Notes: a model not told the origin generated them from the letters alone. A stretch of 64,000 bases of DNA from Pseudomonas wuhanensis (GCF_030687395.1 NZ_CP117430.1:4030001-4094000); one strand, 5' to 3'. Positions 44,833 through 54,178 are shown, counted from the stretch's first letter. A program made the numbers and translations.

Positions 44833-45490
44833 CTACAGCTTCCAATGGCGCTCAGCGCTGCGCGCCCTGCCGGACATGCTCGCCGGCGCCTGGGTCACCT
44901 TCGAGACCGCCGCGCTGTCGATGATCTTCGGCGTGCTGATCGCCCTGGCCCTGACGGTGATGCGCGAAAGCAAAACCCCGCTGCTGCGCGGTATCGGCAA
45001 CGGCTGGGTATCAATCGCGCGCAACACCCCGTCGCTGTTCCAGATCTACGTCCTCTACTTCGGTCTCGGCTCGTTGGGCCTGCATGTCAGCTCGTGGTTC
45101 GCCCTGCTGGCCGGCATCACCTTCAACAATGCCGGGTATCTGGCGGAGAACTTTCGCGGCGGCCTCAAGGCCGTCCCCGACACCCAAGTGCGCGCCGCGC
45201 GTTCGCTGGGCATGAGTGCCTTCCAGGCCTACCGCATGATCATCGTCCCGCAGTTGCTGCGGATCGTCTTCTACCCGCTGACCAATCAGATGGTCTGGGC
45301 GGTGTTGATGACATCACTGGGGGTGATCGTCGGGCTGAACAATGACCTGACCGGGGTGACCCAGGACTACAACGTCAAAACGTTCCGCACCTTCGAGTAC
45401 TTCGCCATCGCCGCGGCGCTGTATTACCTGATTGCCAAGGCGATCGTCGCGTCAGCCCGGCTGATGGCCTGGCGGTTGTTCCGTTACTGA
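44825..45490 (+). CDS. Amino-acid ABC transporter permease 1
   Basis: A 221-residue membrane protein of the HisM/HisQ family with five or so helices. The family signature is visible at G-I-T-F-N-N-A-G-Y-L-A-E-N-F-R-G-G-L-K-A-V, followed by the ATPase-coupling EAA-like loop (Q-V-R-A-A-R-S-L-G-M-S). The ATG at 44825 lies within the end of the AcnX gene. It pairs with the permease that begins ten bases after its stop. Confidence 0.92.
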   Translation: MFDYSFQWRSALRALPDMLAGAWVTFETAALSMIFGVLIALALTVMRESKTPLLRGIGNGWVSIARNTPSLFQIYVLYFGLGSLGLHVSSWFALLAGITFNNAGYLAENFRGGLKAVPDTQVRAARSLGMSAFQAYRMIIVPQLLRIVFYPLTNQMVWAVLMTSLGVIVGLNNDLTGVTQDYNVKTFRTFEYFAIAAALYYLIAKAIVASARLMAWRLFRY

Positions 45491-45500
45491 GGGCTTGACC

Positions 45501-46151
45501 ATGTTTTCCACCAGTTTTTCCTGGAATGACCTGCTGTTCCTGCTCGATGGCGCCTGGGTCACCCTGCAACTGACGTTCTGGTCGATCATCCTCGGCTCCT
45601 TCGCCGGGCTGTTGTTTGGCCTGCTGCGGGCGCTGTTGCCACGGGCCAGCCTGCCCCTGGCCTGGGTGCTGGACGTGTTTCGCAGCGTGCCGCTGTTGAT
45701 CCAGTTCGTGCTGTTCAACTCACTCAAAAGCATCGTCGGCTTGAACCTCAGCGCCTTCAGCGTCGGCTGCATTGTGCTGGGGGTCTACACCGCCGCGTAC
45801 TTCACCGAGATCGTGCGCAGCGGCGTGCTGTCGGTGCCGTTCACCCTGCGGCGGGCCAGTCGTTCGCTGGGCCTGAGTTTTTTGCAGGACCTGCGCTGGA
45901 TCGTCCTGCCGATGGCTACCCGCGTGGCCTTCCCCGGCTGGCTGAACCTGGTGCTCGGTGTGATGAAAGACACCGCGCTGGTGATGTGGATCGGCATCGT
46001 CGAACTGCTGCGCGCCTCGCAAACCATCGTCACCCGCATCCAGGAACCGTTGCTGGTGCTGTGCATCGCGGGCCTTATCTATTACGTCATGAGCCTGGTG
46101 GTCGCACGCCTGGGCGCTCGTCTGGAAAGAAGGTGGCAAGAAAATGATTGA
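45501..46151 (+). CDS. Amino-acid ABC transporter permease 2
   Basis: A 216-residue membrane protein, second of the permease pair. Helices and the coupling loop are visible: Y-T-A-A-Y-F-T-E-I-V-R-S-G-V-L-S-V, then A-S-R-S-L-G-L-S. GAGGG at eight-base spacing supports ATG 45501 over an in-frame TTG two codons earlier. Its end overlaps the ATPase gene by eight bases. Confidence 0.92.
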   Translation: MFSTSFSWNDLLFLLDGAWVTLQLTFWSIILGSFAGLLFGLLRALLPRASLPLAWVLDVFRSVPLLIQFVLFNSLKSIVGLNLSAFSVGCIVLGVYTAAYFTEIVRSGVLSVPFTLRRASRSLGLSFLQDLRWIVLPMATRVAFPGWLNLVLGVMKDTALVMWIGIVELLRASQTIVTRIQEPLLVLCIAGLIYYVMSLVVARLGARLERRWQEND

Positions 46152-46866
46152 GATCGACAACGTACATAAATCCTTCGGCGATCTGGCCGTGGTCAAGGGT
46201 GTCAGCCTGACGGTGAACAAGGGCGAGGTGGTGTCGATCATCGGCGGCTCGGGATCCGGCAAATCGACCCTGTTGATGTGCATCAACGGCCTGGAACCGA
46301 TCCAGAAAGGCAGCATTCGCGTCGACGGCGTCGAGGTGCATGACAGCGCCACCGACCTCAACCGCCTGCGGCAGAAAATCGGCATCGTGTTCCAGCAATG
46401 GAATGCCTTCCCACACCTGACCGTGCTGGAAAACGTGATGCTGGCGCCGCGCAAAGTGCTGGGCAAAAGCAAGGCCGAAGCCGAGGCACTGGCGGTGCAG
46501 CAACTGACCCATGTGGGCCTGGGCGACAAGCTCAAGACCTTCCCCGGCAAGTTGTCCGGAGGCCAGCAGCAACGCATGGCCATCGCCCGCGCCCTGGCCA
46601 TGTCGCCGGACTACATGCTGTTCGACGAAGCCACCTCGGCCCTCGACCCGCAACTGGTGGGCGAGGTGCTGGACACCATGCGCATGCTCGCCGAAGACGG
46701 CATGACCATGGTGCTGGTGACCCACGAAATCCGCTTTGCCCGGGATGTATCCGACCGCGTGGCGTTCTTTCGCAATGGCCTGGTGCATGAGATTGGCTCG
46801 CCGGATCAGGTGATTGGCAATCCGGTGCATGCGGAAACGGCGGCGTTTCTCAAATCAGTGAAATAA
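46144..46866 (+). CDS. Amino-acid ABC transporter ATP-binding protein
   Basis: A 240-residue ABC ATPase with Walker A G-G-S-G-S-G-K-S-T near residue 35, Q-loop F-Q-Q-W-N-A-F-P-H, signature L-S-G-G-Q-Q-Q-R, Walker B Y-M-L-F-D-E-A-T-S-A-L-D and the switch His in V-T-H-E. It is the last gene of the site-B operon and is followed by a REP pair that probably ends or stabilises the transcript. Confidence 0.94.
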   Translation: MIEIDNVHKSFGDLAVVKGVSLTVNKGEVVSIIGGSGSGKSTLLMCINGLEPIQKGSIRVDGVEVHDSATDLNRLRQKIGIVFQQWNAFPHLTVLENVMLAPRKVLGKSKAEAEALAVQQLTHVGLGDKLKTFPGKLSGGQQQRMAIARALAMSPDYMLFDEATSALDPQLVGEVLDTMRMLAEDGMTMVLVTHEIRFARDVSDRVAFFRNGLVHEIGSPDQVIGNPVHAETAAFLKSVK

Positions 46867-46871
46867 CGACT

Positions 46872-46973
46872 GGCCTCATCGCGGGCAAGCCCGCTCCCAC
46901 AGGGTTTGTGGTGTACACAAAATTGGTGGCCGACACAGATACCTGTGGGAGCGGGCTTGCCCGCGATGAGGCC
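46872..46973. repeat. REP inverted pair with 31-base perfect arms
   Basis: Arms 46872-46902 and 46943-46973 are identical in sequence to the arms at 41002-41032 and 41074-41104, in the same orientation. The loop between them differs. Confidence 0.92.
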
Positions 46974-46999
46974 CGAACAGACAAAACATGGAGCAGGCA

Positions 47000-48028
47000 A
47001 TGCGCTCATCGAAAGTCATTCATGTGGTCAGCTGCCACGCCGAAGGCGAAGTCGGCGATGTGATCGTCGGCGGTGTCGCCCCACCACCCGGTGCTACGGT
47101 GTGGGAGCAATCGCGCTGGATCGCGAAGGATGAAACCCTGCGCAACTTCGTCCTCAACGAACCCCGCGGCGGCGTGTTCCGCCACGTCAATCTGCTGGTG
47201 CCGGCCAAGGATCCTCGGGCACAAATGGCCTGGATCATCATGGAACCGGCCGACACGCCACCGATGTCCGGCTCCAACTCGCTGTGCGTCGCCACGGTGC
47301 TGCTCGACAGCGGCATCCTGCCGATGACCGAACCGCAAACCCGGCTGGTGCTCGAAGCGCCCGGCGGGCTGATCGAGGCCGTGGCCGACTGCCGTGACGG
47401 CAAGGTCGAACGAGTGGAAATCAAGAACGTGCCCTCCTTCGCTGACCGCCTCGACGCCTGGATCGAAGTCGAAGGCCTCGGCTCGTTGCAGGTCGACACC
47501 GCGTACGGCGGCGACAGTTTTGTCATCGCCGACGCCAAACGCCTGGGCTTTTCCATCCGCCCTGACGAGGCGGCCGAGCTGGTCGAGGTCGGGTTGAAAA
47601 TCACCCGTGCGGCCAATGAACAGTTGGGCTTCGTCCATCCGCTGAACCCCGAGTGGTCGCATATTTCCTTCTGCCAGATTGCCGCGCCCATCGTGGTTGA
47701 ACATGGCATCGCCACTGGCGCCAACGCAGTGGTGATTCAACCCGGCAAGATCGACCGCTCGCCCACCGGCACTGGTTGTTCGGCGCGTATGGCGGTGTTG
47801 CAGGCCAAGGGATTGATGCAGGTCGGCGAGCGCTTTATCGGCCGTTCGATCCTCGGTTCCGAATTCCATTGCCGCATCGATTCGATGACCGAAGTGGCCG
47901 GCCGCCCGGCGATCTACCCGTGCATTTCCGGCCGGGCCTGGATCACCGGCACCCACCAATTGCTGCTCGACCCCAGCGATCCCTGGCCACAGGGCTATCG
48001 CCTGTCAGACACCTGGCCAGGTGCCTGA
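47000..48028 (+). CDS. Proline racemase-family protein with Ser/Thr active-site pair
   Basis: A 342-residue member of the proline racemase superfamily. Its equivalent of the first catalytic Cys is Ser90 (P-P-M-S-G-S-N-S), and the second Cys is replaced by Thr256 (D-R-S-P-T-G-T-G-C). Loss of the second Cys is the hallmark of trans-3-hydroxy-L-proline dehydratases, but those normally keep the first Cys, so the reaction is uncertain. Dehydration of a 3-hydroxyproline, or of a related substrate imported by the adjacent transporter, is the best guess. The ATG at 47000 has GGAG six bases upstream; ATG 46988 is an alternative. Confidence 0.85.
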   Translation: MRSSKVIHVVSCHAEGEVGDVIVGGVAPPPGATVWEQSRWIAKDETLRNFVLNEPRGGVFRHVNLLVPAKDPRAQMAWIIMEPADTPPMSGSNSLCVATVLLDSGILPMTEPQTRLVLEAPGGLIEAVADCRDGKVERVEIKNVPSFADRLDAWIEVEGLGSLQVDTAYGGDSFVIADAKRLGFSIRPDEAAELVEVGLKITRAANEQLGFVHPLNPEWSHISFCQIAAPIVVEHGIATGANAVVIQPGKIDRSPTGTGCSARMAVLQAKGLMQVGERFIGRSILGSEFHCRIDSMTEVAGRPAIYPCISGRAWITGTHQLLLDPSDPWPQGYRLSDTWPGA

Positions 48029-48102
48029 AACTCCCCCAGACCAACGGCTATAAAAAACCCTGATTGATTGAAAAAACCACTGGCCGAGTATCGGCATTTA
48101 AA

Positions 48103-48118
48103 ATATCGTATACGAAAT
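48103..48118 (+). promoter_or_regulatory. Candidate GntR operator, site C
   Basis: ATATCGTATACGAAAT, identical to site B and sharing GTATACGAAAT with site A. It lies 23 bases before the DapA-family start codon, a position suited to repression. Confidence 0.7.
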
Positions 48119-48141
48119 ACCAAAACGAACCGGAGGCAACA

Positions 48142-49059
48142 ATGAGCAAGCGCATTAACTGGAGTGGCGTCTTCCCCGCGGTGACCACTCAATTCAACGA
48201 TGACTTCTCCATCAACCTGGAAAAAACTCACCAGGTGATTTCCAACGTGATCCGTGACGGCGTATCGGGCCTGGTGGTGTGTGGTTCGGTGGGGGAAAAC
48301 ACCTCATTGACCGCCGAAGAAAAAATCGCCGTGACCGAAGTTGCGGTCGATGCCTCTCGCGGTCGCGTGCCGGTGATTTGCGGTGTGGCCGAATTCACCA
48401 GCGTGCAAGCGGCCAAGGTGGCCAACGCGGTGCGCAGGGTCGGCGTCGACGGCGTGATGCTGATGCCGGCGCTGGTCTACGGTTCCAAGCCGTTCGAGAC
48501 CGCCGAGCACTACCGCTACGTGGCGAAGAACGCCGACGTACCGCTGATGGTTTACAACAACCCGCCGATCTACAAAAACGACGTCACCCCGGACATCCTG
48601 ATTTCCCTGGCCGACTGCGACAACGTGGTGTGCTTCAAGGATTCCTCCGGCGATACCCGCCGTTTCATCGACGTGCGCAATGAAGTCGGCGACCGTTTCG
48701 TGCTGTTCGCAGGTCTCGACGACGTGGTGCTGGAAAGCATCGCTGTGGGCGCCGAGGGCTGGGTCTCGGGCATGTCCAACGTGTTCCCCAAAGAAGGCGA
48801 GACCATCTTCCGCCTGGCCAAGGCCGGTCGCTTTGCCGAAGCCATGCCGATCTACGAATGGCTGATGCCGATCCTGCACCTCGATGCCCGTGCCGACCTG
48901 GTGCAGTGCATCAAACTCTGCGAAGCCATCGCCGGTCGCGGCAGCGCGTTGACCCGTCCGCCACGCCTGGCACTGCCGCAAGCGGATCGGGAGTTCGTCG
49001 AGCAGATCATGGCCAAGGCCATGGCCAATCGTCCGGAGTTGCCGGACGTCGGTCTCTGA
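48142..49059 (+). CDS. DapA-family lyase, likely 1-pyrroline-4-hydroxy-2-carboxylate deaminase
   Basis: A 305-residue class I aldolase-fold enzyme of the dihydrodipicolinate synthase family. Family residues are visible: [10 protein letters not shown] in the substrate loop, Tyr in M-V-Y-N-N-P-P and the Schiff-base Lys in [10 protein letters not shown]. In hydroxyproline catabolism this family deaminates the product of D-hydroxyproline dehydrogenase to 2-oxoglutarate semialdehyde, which suits the neighbouring dehydrogenase genes. GGAGG precedes the ATG. An extended in-frame start would cover the operator and is rejected. Confidence 0.9.
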   Translation: MSKRINWSGVFPAVTTQFNDDFSINLEKTHQVISNVIRDGVSGLVVCGSVGENTSLTAEEKIAVTEVAVDASRGRVPVICGVAEFTSVQAAKVANAVRRVGVDGVMLMPALVYGSKPFETAEHYRYVAKNADVPLMVYNNPPIYKNDVTPDILISLADCDNVVCFKDSSGDTRRFIDVRNEVGDRFVLFAGLDDVVLESIAVGAEGWVSGMSNVFPKEGETIFRLAKAGRFAEAMPIYEWLMPILHLDARADLVQCIKLCEAIAGRGSALTRPPRLALPQADREFVEQIMAKAMANRPELPDVGL

Positions 49060-49130
49060 GTGATTGCCGGGCGGATCCTTGCGGGTCCGGCCCGGCTGCC
49101 TGTTTTTGCGCCTCTACAGGAAACGCCAGC

Positions 49131-50525
49131 ATGTCCAATCCTCACAGCACGTCCAGCGCAACCACCCCCTCGGGACTCAAACGCGTAGTGGCCGCCGCCA
49201 TGGCCGGCACTGTCGCCGAGTGGTACGAATTTTTTCTCTACGGCACAGCCTCCGCACTGGTCTTCGGCCAGTTGTTCTTCCGCCAGACTGACAGTCCGAT
49301 TGACGGCATCATCGCCGCCTTCGCCCTGTACGCGGTCGGCTTTCTCGCCCGCCCATTGGGCGGTCTGGTGTTCGGTCACTACGGTGACAAATTCGGCCGC
49401 AAGCGCCTGCTGCAATTGAGCCTGGTGGTGGTCGGCATCACCACGTTCCTGATGGGTTGCCTGCCCGGCTTCGACAGCATCGGCTATGCCGCGCCGGTGT
49501 TGTTGGTGCTGCTGCGCCTGATCCAGGGCTTTGCCTTCGGTGGCGAATGGGGGGGCGCGATTCTGCTGGTGTCCGAACACTGCCCGGACAACCGTCGTGG
49601 CTTCTGGGCCAGTTGGCCGCAAGCCGGGGTGCCGGCCGGCAACCTGGTGGCCACCGTCGCACTGTTGCTGTTGTCGTCGAACCTGTCGGAGGAACAATTT
49701 CTCGCCTGGGGCTGGCGCGTGGCGTTCTGGTTCTCGGCGGTGGTGGTGCTGATCGGCTACTGGATTCGCACCAGCGTCGATGACGCGCCGATCTTCAAAG
49801 AAGCCCAGGCCCGTCAGGCGCAGACCAAGCAGCAACAGCTGGGCGTGGTCGAAGTGCTGCGTCATCACTGGCGTGCCGTGCTGGTCGGCATCGGTGCACG
49901 CTTTGCCGAGAACATCCTCTATTACACCGTGGTCACTTTTTCGATCACCTACCTGAAACTGGTGGTGCATAAGGACACCTCGGAAATTCTACTGCTGATG
50001 TTCGGCGCGCACTTGGTGCACTTCTTCCTGATTCCGTTGATGGGGTATCTGTCGGATATCGTCGGGCGCAAACCGATCTACCTGACCGGCGCGATGCTCA
50101 CCGCATTCTGGGGCTTTGTCGGTTTCCCGATGATGGACACCGGCAATAACTGGCTGATCATGGCGGCGATCATTCTGGGCCTGGCCATCGAGTCGATGAC
50201 CTATGCGCCCTACTCGGCACTGATGGCCGAAATGTTCCCGACCCACGTGCGCTACACCGCACTCTCACTGTGCTATCAGGTGGCGCCGATCTTCGCCGGC
50301 TCCCTGGCCCCGCTGATCGCCATCACGCTGCTCAACAAATATCACAGCTCGACACCCATCGCCTGGTACCTGGTGGGCGCCGCGCTGATTTCCATCGTTG
50401 CCGTCGGCCTGACCCGGGAAACCCGTGGCAAGTCGTTGCACCAGGTGGATGCCGAGTCCGCTGCGCGTATTGCTGCGCTGGATAGCGCCGCGCCGGCCAC
50501 ACGCCGGGGTGATTCACTGGCCTGA
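49131..50525 (+). CDS. MFS transporter of the metabolite:H+ symporter family
   Basis: A 464-residue, twelve-helix transporter. The MHS-type start is clear ([18 protein letters not shown]), with [12 protein letters not shown] between helices 2 and 3 and [14 protein letters not shown]. Relatives carry proline, betaine, shikimate or ketoglutarate. Being 71 bases downstream of the deaminase and under site C, it probably imports 4-hydroxyproline. It has its own AGGA site. Confidence 0.9.
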   Translation: MSNPHSTSSATTPSGLKRVVAAAMAGTVAEWYEFFLYGTASALVFGQLFFRQTDSPIDGIIAAFALYAVGFLARPLGGLVFGHYGDKFGRKRLLQLSLVVVGITTFLMGCLPGFDSIGYAAPVLLVLLRLIQGFAFGGEWGGAILLVSEHCPDNRRGFWASWPQAGVPAGNLVATVALLLLSSNLSEEQFLAWGWRVAFWFSAVVVLIGYWIRTSVDDAPIFKEAQARQAQTKQQQLGVVEVLRHHWRAVLVGIGARFAENILYYTVVTFSITYLKLVVHKDTSEILLLMFGAHLVHFFLIPLMGYLSDIVGRKPIYLTGAMLTAFWGFVGFPMMDTGNNWLIMAAIILGLAIESMTYAPYSALMAEMFPTHVRYTALSLCYQVAPIFAGSLAPLIAITLLNKYHSSTPIAWYLVGAALISIVAVGLTRETRGKSLHQVDAESAARIAALDSAAPATRRGDSLA

Positions 50526-50550
50526 GCCTTGTACCTGTCACACCTCACTC

Positions 50551-50663
50551 TGTGGCGAGGGAGCTTGCTCCCGCTCGAGTGCGCAGCACTCGCAAAATAG
50601 GCAATTGTTGCCGCTATTTTGGGGCCGCTACGCAGCCCAACGCGAGCAAGCTCGCTCGCCACA
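50551..50663. repeat. REP-like pair of a second type (GAGCAAGCTCGC)
   Basis: TGTGGCGAGGGAGCTTGCTCCCGC at the left faces CGCGAGCAAGCTCGCTCGCCACA at the right (50641-50663), with a third palindromic stretch (GTGCGCAGCAC) between. This is the GAGCTTGCTC class, distinct from the GCGGGCAAGCC class elsewhere in the window. It separates the MFS gene from the dehydrogenase. Confidence 0.8.
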
Positions 50664-50735
50664 AAACAGCGCACGACTCAGCACCTTGATTGACCTGCAA
50701 AGGTTCTGCCTCACTTTTTTCGACAGGAGTTTTCC

Positions 50736-52316
50736 ATGCCCGAGATCATCGGCCACAACTACATCGGCGGTGCCCGCGGCGCCGCTGGCAATATCACTCT
50801 GCACAGCCATGACGCCAGCACCGGCGAAGCGCTGCCCTTCTCTTTCATGCAAGCCACCGCTGAGGAAGTGGACGCCGCCGCCCAAGCCGCTGCTGCCGCT
50901 TACCCGGCCTTTCGCAACTTGCCGGCAACTCGCCGTGCAGAATTTCTTGAGGCCATCGCCGCGCAACTGGATGCGCTGGATGATGAATTCGTCGCTCTGA
51001 TAACCCGCGAAACCGCCCTGCCGACCGGACGCATTCAAGGTGAACGCAACCGTACCAGCAATCAAATGCGCCTGTTCGCTCAGGTGCTGCGCCGGGGCGA
51101 TTTCTATGGTGCGCGCATCGATCGCGCCTTGCCCGAACGTCAGCCACTGCCACGGGTCGACCTGCGCCAATACCGGATCGGCGTCGGGCCGGTGGCGGTG
51201 TTCGGCGCCAGTAATTTCCCGCTGGCCTTTTCCACTGCCGGCGGTGACACCGCTGCTGCCCTGGCCGCCGGTTGCCCGGTGGTGTTCAAGGCCCACAGCG
51301 GACACATGGCGACCGCCGAATGCGTGGCCGATGCAATCCTGCGCGCGGCCGAGCAAACCGACATGCCCAAAGGCGTGTTCAACATGATCTACGGTGCAGG
51401 CGTCGGTGAAGCGCTGGTCAAGCATCCGGCGATCCAGGCCGTCGGTTTCACCGGCTCTCTGAAAGGCGGTCGCGCCCTCTGTGACATGGCCGCCGCACGA
51501 CCACAACCGATCCCGGTGTTCGCCGAAATGAGCAGCATCAATCCGGTACTGGTTTTGCCCGAAGCCTTGCAAGTACGCGGCGAGAAAATCGCCGGTGAAC
51601 TGGTGGCGTCGGTGGTCCAGGGTTGCGGTCAGTTCTGTACCAATCCGGGATTGGTGATCGGTATTCGCTCACCCCACTTCAGCGCTTTCACCGCGCGGCT
51701 CAGTACGTTGATGGCCGAACAACCGGCGCAAACCATGCTCAATGCCGGCACCCTCGGCAGCTACCAAAAAGGCGTGCAGGCGTTGCTCGACCATCCGGGA
51801 ATAATCCGCCTGGCGGGCCAGGATCAACACGGCAATCAGGCGCAGCCGCAACTGTTCAAGGCCGACGTCAGTCTGCTGCTCAAGGGTGATCCGCTGTTGC
51901 AGGAAGAAGTGTTCGGCCCGACCACCCTCGTCGTCGAAGTGGCCGACAAGGCCGAGTTGCGACAAGCGCTGAACAGTTTGCACGGTCAACTCACCGCCAC
52001 GTTGATTGGCGAAGCACAGGACCTGAAGGAACACGCCGATCTGCTGGTGCTGCTGGAACAAAAGGTCGGCCGGGTGCTGTTCAACGGCTATCCCACCGGG
52101 GTCGAAGTCTGCGATGCCATGGTGCATGGCGGGCCCTATCCGGCGACCTCCGACGCCCGTGGCACTTCGGTCGGCAGCCTGGCCATCGAACGCTTCCTGC
52201 GCCCGGTGTGCTATCAGAACTGCCCGGATGCCTTGCTGCCCGACGCCCTGAAAAACGCCAATCCGCTGGGCATTGCGCGACTGGTTGATGGCGACAGCCA
52301 CCGCGAGCCGGTCTGA
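50736..52316 (+). CDS. 2-oxoglutarate semialdehyde dehydrogenase (NADP+ aldehyde dehydrogenase)
   Basis: A 526-residue aldehyde dehydrogenase of the type that oxidises 2-oxoglutarate semialdehyde to 2-oxoglutarate, the last step of hydroxyproline breakdown. Motifs are F-G-A-S-N-F-P-L-A-F-S-T-A-G-G-D-T, F-K-A-H-S-G-H, the catalytic Glu in A-E-M-S-S-I-N-P and the nucleophile in G-Q-F-C-T-N-P-G. AGGAG precedes the ATG. It lies between two REP pairs and is probably transcribed on its own. No GntR site is visible upstream. Confidence 0.93.
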   Translation: MPEIIGHNYIGGARGAAGNITLHSHDASTGEALPFSFMQATAEEVDAAAQAAAAAYPAFRNLPATRRAEFLEAIAAQLDALDDEFVALITRETALPTGRIQGERNRTSNQMRLFAQVLRRGDFYGARIDRALPERQPLPRVDLRQYRIGVGPVAVFGASNFPLAFSTAGGDTAAALAAGCPVVFKAHSGHMATAECVADAILRAAEQTDMPKGVFNMIYGAGVGEALVKHPAIQAVGFTGSLKGGRALCDMAAARPQPIPVFAEMSSINPVLVLPEALQVRGEKIAGELVASVVQGCGQFCTNPGLVIGIRSPHFSAFTARLSTLMAEQPAQTMLNAGTLGSYQKGVQALLDHPGIIRLAGQDQHGNQAQPQLFKADVSLLLKGDPLLQEEVFGPTTLVVEVADKAELRQALNSLHGQLTATLIGEAQDLKEHADLLVLLEQKVGRVLFNGYPTGVEVCDAMVHGGPYPATSDARGTSVGSLAIERFLRPVCYQNCPDALLPDALKNANPLGIARLVDGDSHREPV

Positions 52317-52327
52317 CAACACAACCT

Positions 52328-52416
52328 CCTGTGGGAGCGAGGCTTGCCCGCGAAGAACGATGACGCGTACTACCTGAAAAACCGCGGCGCATTCTTCGCG
52401 GGCAAGCCTCGCTCCA
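52328..52416. repeat. REP pair (GAGGCTTGCCCGCG variant)
   Basis: Inverted copies CTGTGGGAGCGAGGCTTGCC and TTCTTCGCGGGCAAGCCTCG lie in the 115-base gap between two convergent genes, where they may act as a shared transcript end. Confidence 0.85.
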
Positions 52417-52431
52417 GGATTTTCATCGCAT

Positions 52432-53439
52432 TCAAGCCAGCAGTGCTTTCAGGTCGTTGTACAGCGCCTCGGGAATCTGCACGCCCTCCACCACACTGCG
52501 TGCCCGCGCCGCATAACGCCGTTGCGATGGCAAGCGTGCACCCTGTCCCTCAATGCCCTGAAACAACACCTCGGCCCGAGCCAAATGTTCCTCGGTGGCT
52601 TCCCCCAGAAAACGCCGCGGATCCAGCGCAATGATCAACTCGCCATGGTACGGCGACGACTTGCTGCCCGCGTCATAGGCCAACGACTCGGCACTGGTCA
52701 AATCACCGATCAAAGGCCCGGCGATCAGCTCCACCATCGCCGCCAGCGCCGAGCCCTTGTGCCCACCGAACGTCAGCATCGCGCCGCTGTCGAGCACCAC
52801 ATTGGCATCGGTGCTCGGCCGACCCTCAGCGTCCACGCCCCAACCCTCGGGAATCGCCTTGCCGGCACGTCGATGCAACTCGATATCACCACGGGCGATC
52901 GCACTGGTGGCGAAGTCGAACACAAACGGATCCCGCCCCGCGCGCGGCCAGCCAAAGGCAATGGGATTGGTGCCGAACACCGGCACGCGTCCCCCGGCCG
53001 GCGCCACCCAGGCATGGCTCGGATTACACGCCAGCGCCACCATCCCGGCGGCGGTCAACTGCTCGATCTCCACCCACAGCGCGGAGAAATGCACACAGTG
53101 ATTGATCGCCAACGCCGCAATCCCGTTGGCCCGGGTTTTCTCCTCCAGCAACGGCAGACCCGCCTGGAACGCCAACTGCGAGAAACCACCGCCAGCATCC
53201 ACTCGCACAATCGACGGCGCCTGGTCGATCACCTGCGGCTCGGCATCGGCCGACACCTTGCCGGCCCGCAGGGAATTCACGCAGCCCAGAATCCGGTACA
53301 AACCGTGGGAGGCACAGCCATCGCGCTCGCCGGCGATCACCGTCGCCGCCACCGCTTGCGCGTGGGCCAGATTAAAACCGTTGTGCAACAGGATCGATTC
53401 GGCCAACTCGCGGGCTTCGATCAGGGTCAGTCGGATCAT
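52432..53439 (-). CDS. Ldh-family NAD(P)H-dependent imine reductase (1-pyrroline-2-carboxylate reductase type)
   Basis: A 335-residue member of the malate/L-lactate dehydrogenase (DpkA-like) family, with G-E-R-D-G-C-A-S-H-G-L-Y-R, the catalytic His in A-I-N-H-C-V-H-F-S-A-L-W, and G-G-H-K-G-S-A-L-A. Such reductases convert 1-pyrroline-2-carboxylate to L-proline, the step after 3-hydroxyproline dehydration by AcnX. ATG 53439 has AAGGAG at six-base spacing. It is convergent with the dehydrogenase and divergent from the ohr genes. Confidence 0.9.
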   Translation of the reverse strand: MIRLTLIEARELAESILLHNGFNLAHAQAVAATVIAGERDGCASHGLYRILGCVNSLRAGKVSADAEPQVIDQAPSIVRVDAGGGFSQLAFQAGLPLLEEKTRANGIAALAINHCVHFSALWVEIEQLTAAGMVALACNPSHAWVAPAGGRVPVFGTNPIAFGWPRAGRDPFVFDFATSAIARGDIELHRRAGKAIPEGWGVDAEGRPSTDANVVLDSGAMLTFGGHKGSALAAMVELIAGPLIGDLTSAESLAYDAGSKSSPYHGELIIALDPRRFLGEATEEHLARAEVLFQGIEGQGARLPSQRRYAARARSVVEGVQIPEALYNDLKALLA

Positions 53440-53625
53440 GCTCATCTCCTTGGACAGACCATCCAGACTGGTCCATTCCAAGGCTCACGGCTTGATCGCT
53501 TTAGGTCGGGTTGATGACGAATTCGGCATATCGTTGAAACGGTCGACGGCGTGTTGCCAGGCCACTCGTCGGGCGACGCAACGCGACCGATTGACATCGA
53601 TGGGTCTCTGCGCAATTATTATTAC

Positions 53626-53652
53626 ATCGCATACGATACAAACGTATGCGAT
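53626..53652 (+). promoter_or_regulatory. Candidate OhrR operator upstream of the first ohr gene
   Basis: A perfect 10-base inverted repeat ATCGCATACG (53626-53635) / CGTATGCGAT (53643-53652) with a seven-base spacer. The inner part GATACAAACGTATGCGA matches 14 of 17 positions of the box upstream of ohrR at 54729-54745. Confidence 0.7.
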
Positions 53653-53691
53653 ACACAAATCACACCTTTCAAAACGTTGAGGATCCACCCC

Positions 53692-54144
53692 ATGAGCAAG
53701 ATCGAAAAAGTCCTGATGACCGGCAAAACTCACACCACCGTTAGCGCCGCTGGCAACACTTCGCGTGGTCATAACGGCAGCCTCGACATTACGCTGTCGT
53801 CGCCTGGCAGTGCGAAACCGGCGCACGTGTTCGCCGCTATTCAGCCACACCCGACTGCCGAGCAACTGTTCGCCGGCGCATGGTCGGCCTGTTACACCGC
53901 CGCCGTCGGGCTCGTGGCCAATGACATGAACGTGGTGCTGCCGTCTGATCTGTCCGTCGACATCGAAGTCGATCTGGGTCAGACCGGTCCAGCGTACTTC
54001 CTCCAGGCTCGGTTGACTCTGCGTGTACCGGGTCTGGCGCATGACATCGCGACGACGCTGGCGCATACCGCAGATCAAATTTGCCCGTACTCGAAAGCGA
54101 CGCGGGGTAACATCGACGTGGCCCTGAACGTCCTCACGGCATGA
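53692..54144 (+). CDS. ohr: Organic hydroperoxide resistance protein (Ohr), copy 1
   Basis: A 150-residue OsmC/Ohr peroxidase that reduces organic hydroperoxides with two redox cysteines: Cys67 in W-S-A-C-Y-T and Cys131 in Q-I-C-P-Y-S. The supporting Glu57 (T-A-E-Q-L) and an Arg near 25 are present. The ATG at 53692 begins the same leader and start as copy 2 (M-S-K-I-E-K-V-L-M-T-G-K-T-H-T-T); in-frame residues upstream are rejected. It has diverged most between residues 17 and 50. Confidence 0.93.
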   Translation: MSKIEKVLMTGKTHTTVSAAGNTSRGHNGSLDITLSSPGSAKPAHVFAAIQPHPTAEQLFAGAWSACYTAAVGLVANDMNVVLPSDLSVDIEVDLGQTGPAYFLQARLTLRVPGLAHDIATTLAHTADQICPYSKATRGNIDVALNVLTA

Positions 54145-54178
54145 CGCACCGCGCGGCGTTGATGCGCCATATATATCG

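Noticed and set aside
53626..53652. The ATCGCATACG palindrome as a fourth GntR site
   Set aside because: Its core differs from GTATACGAAAT and it matches the box before ohrR better, so it was assigned to OhrR.
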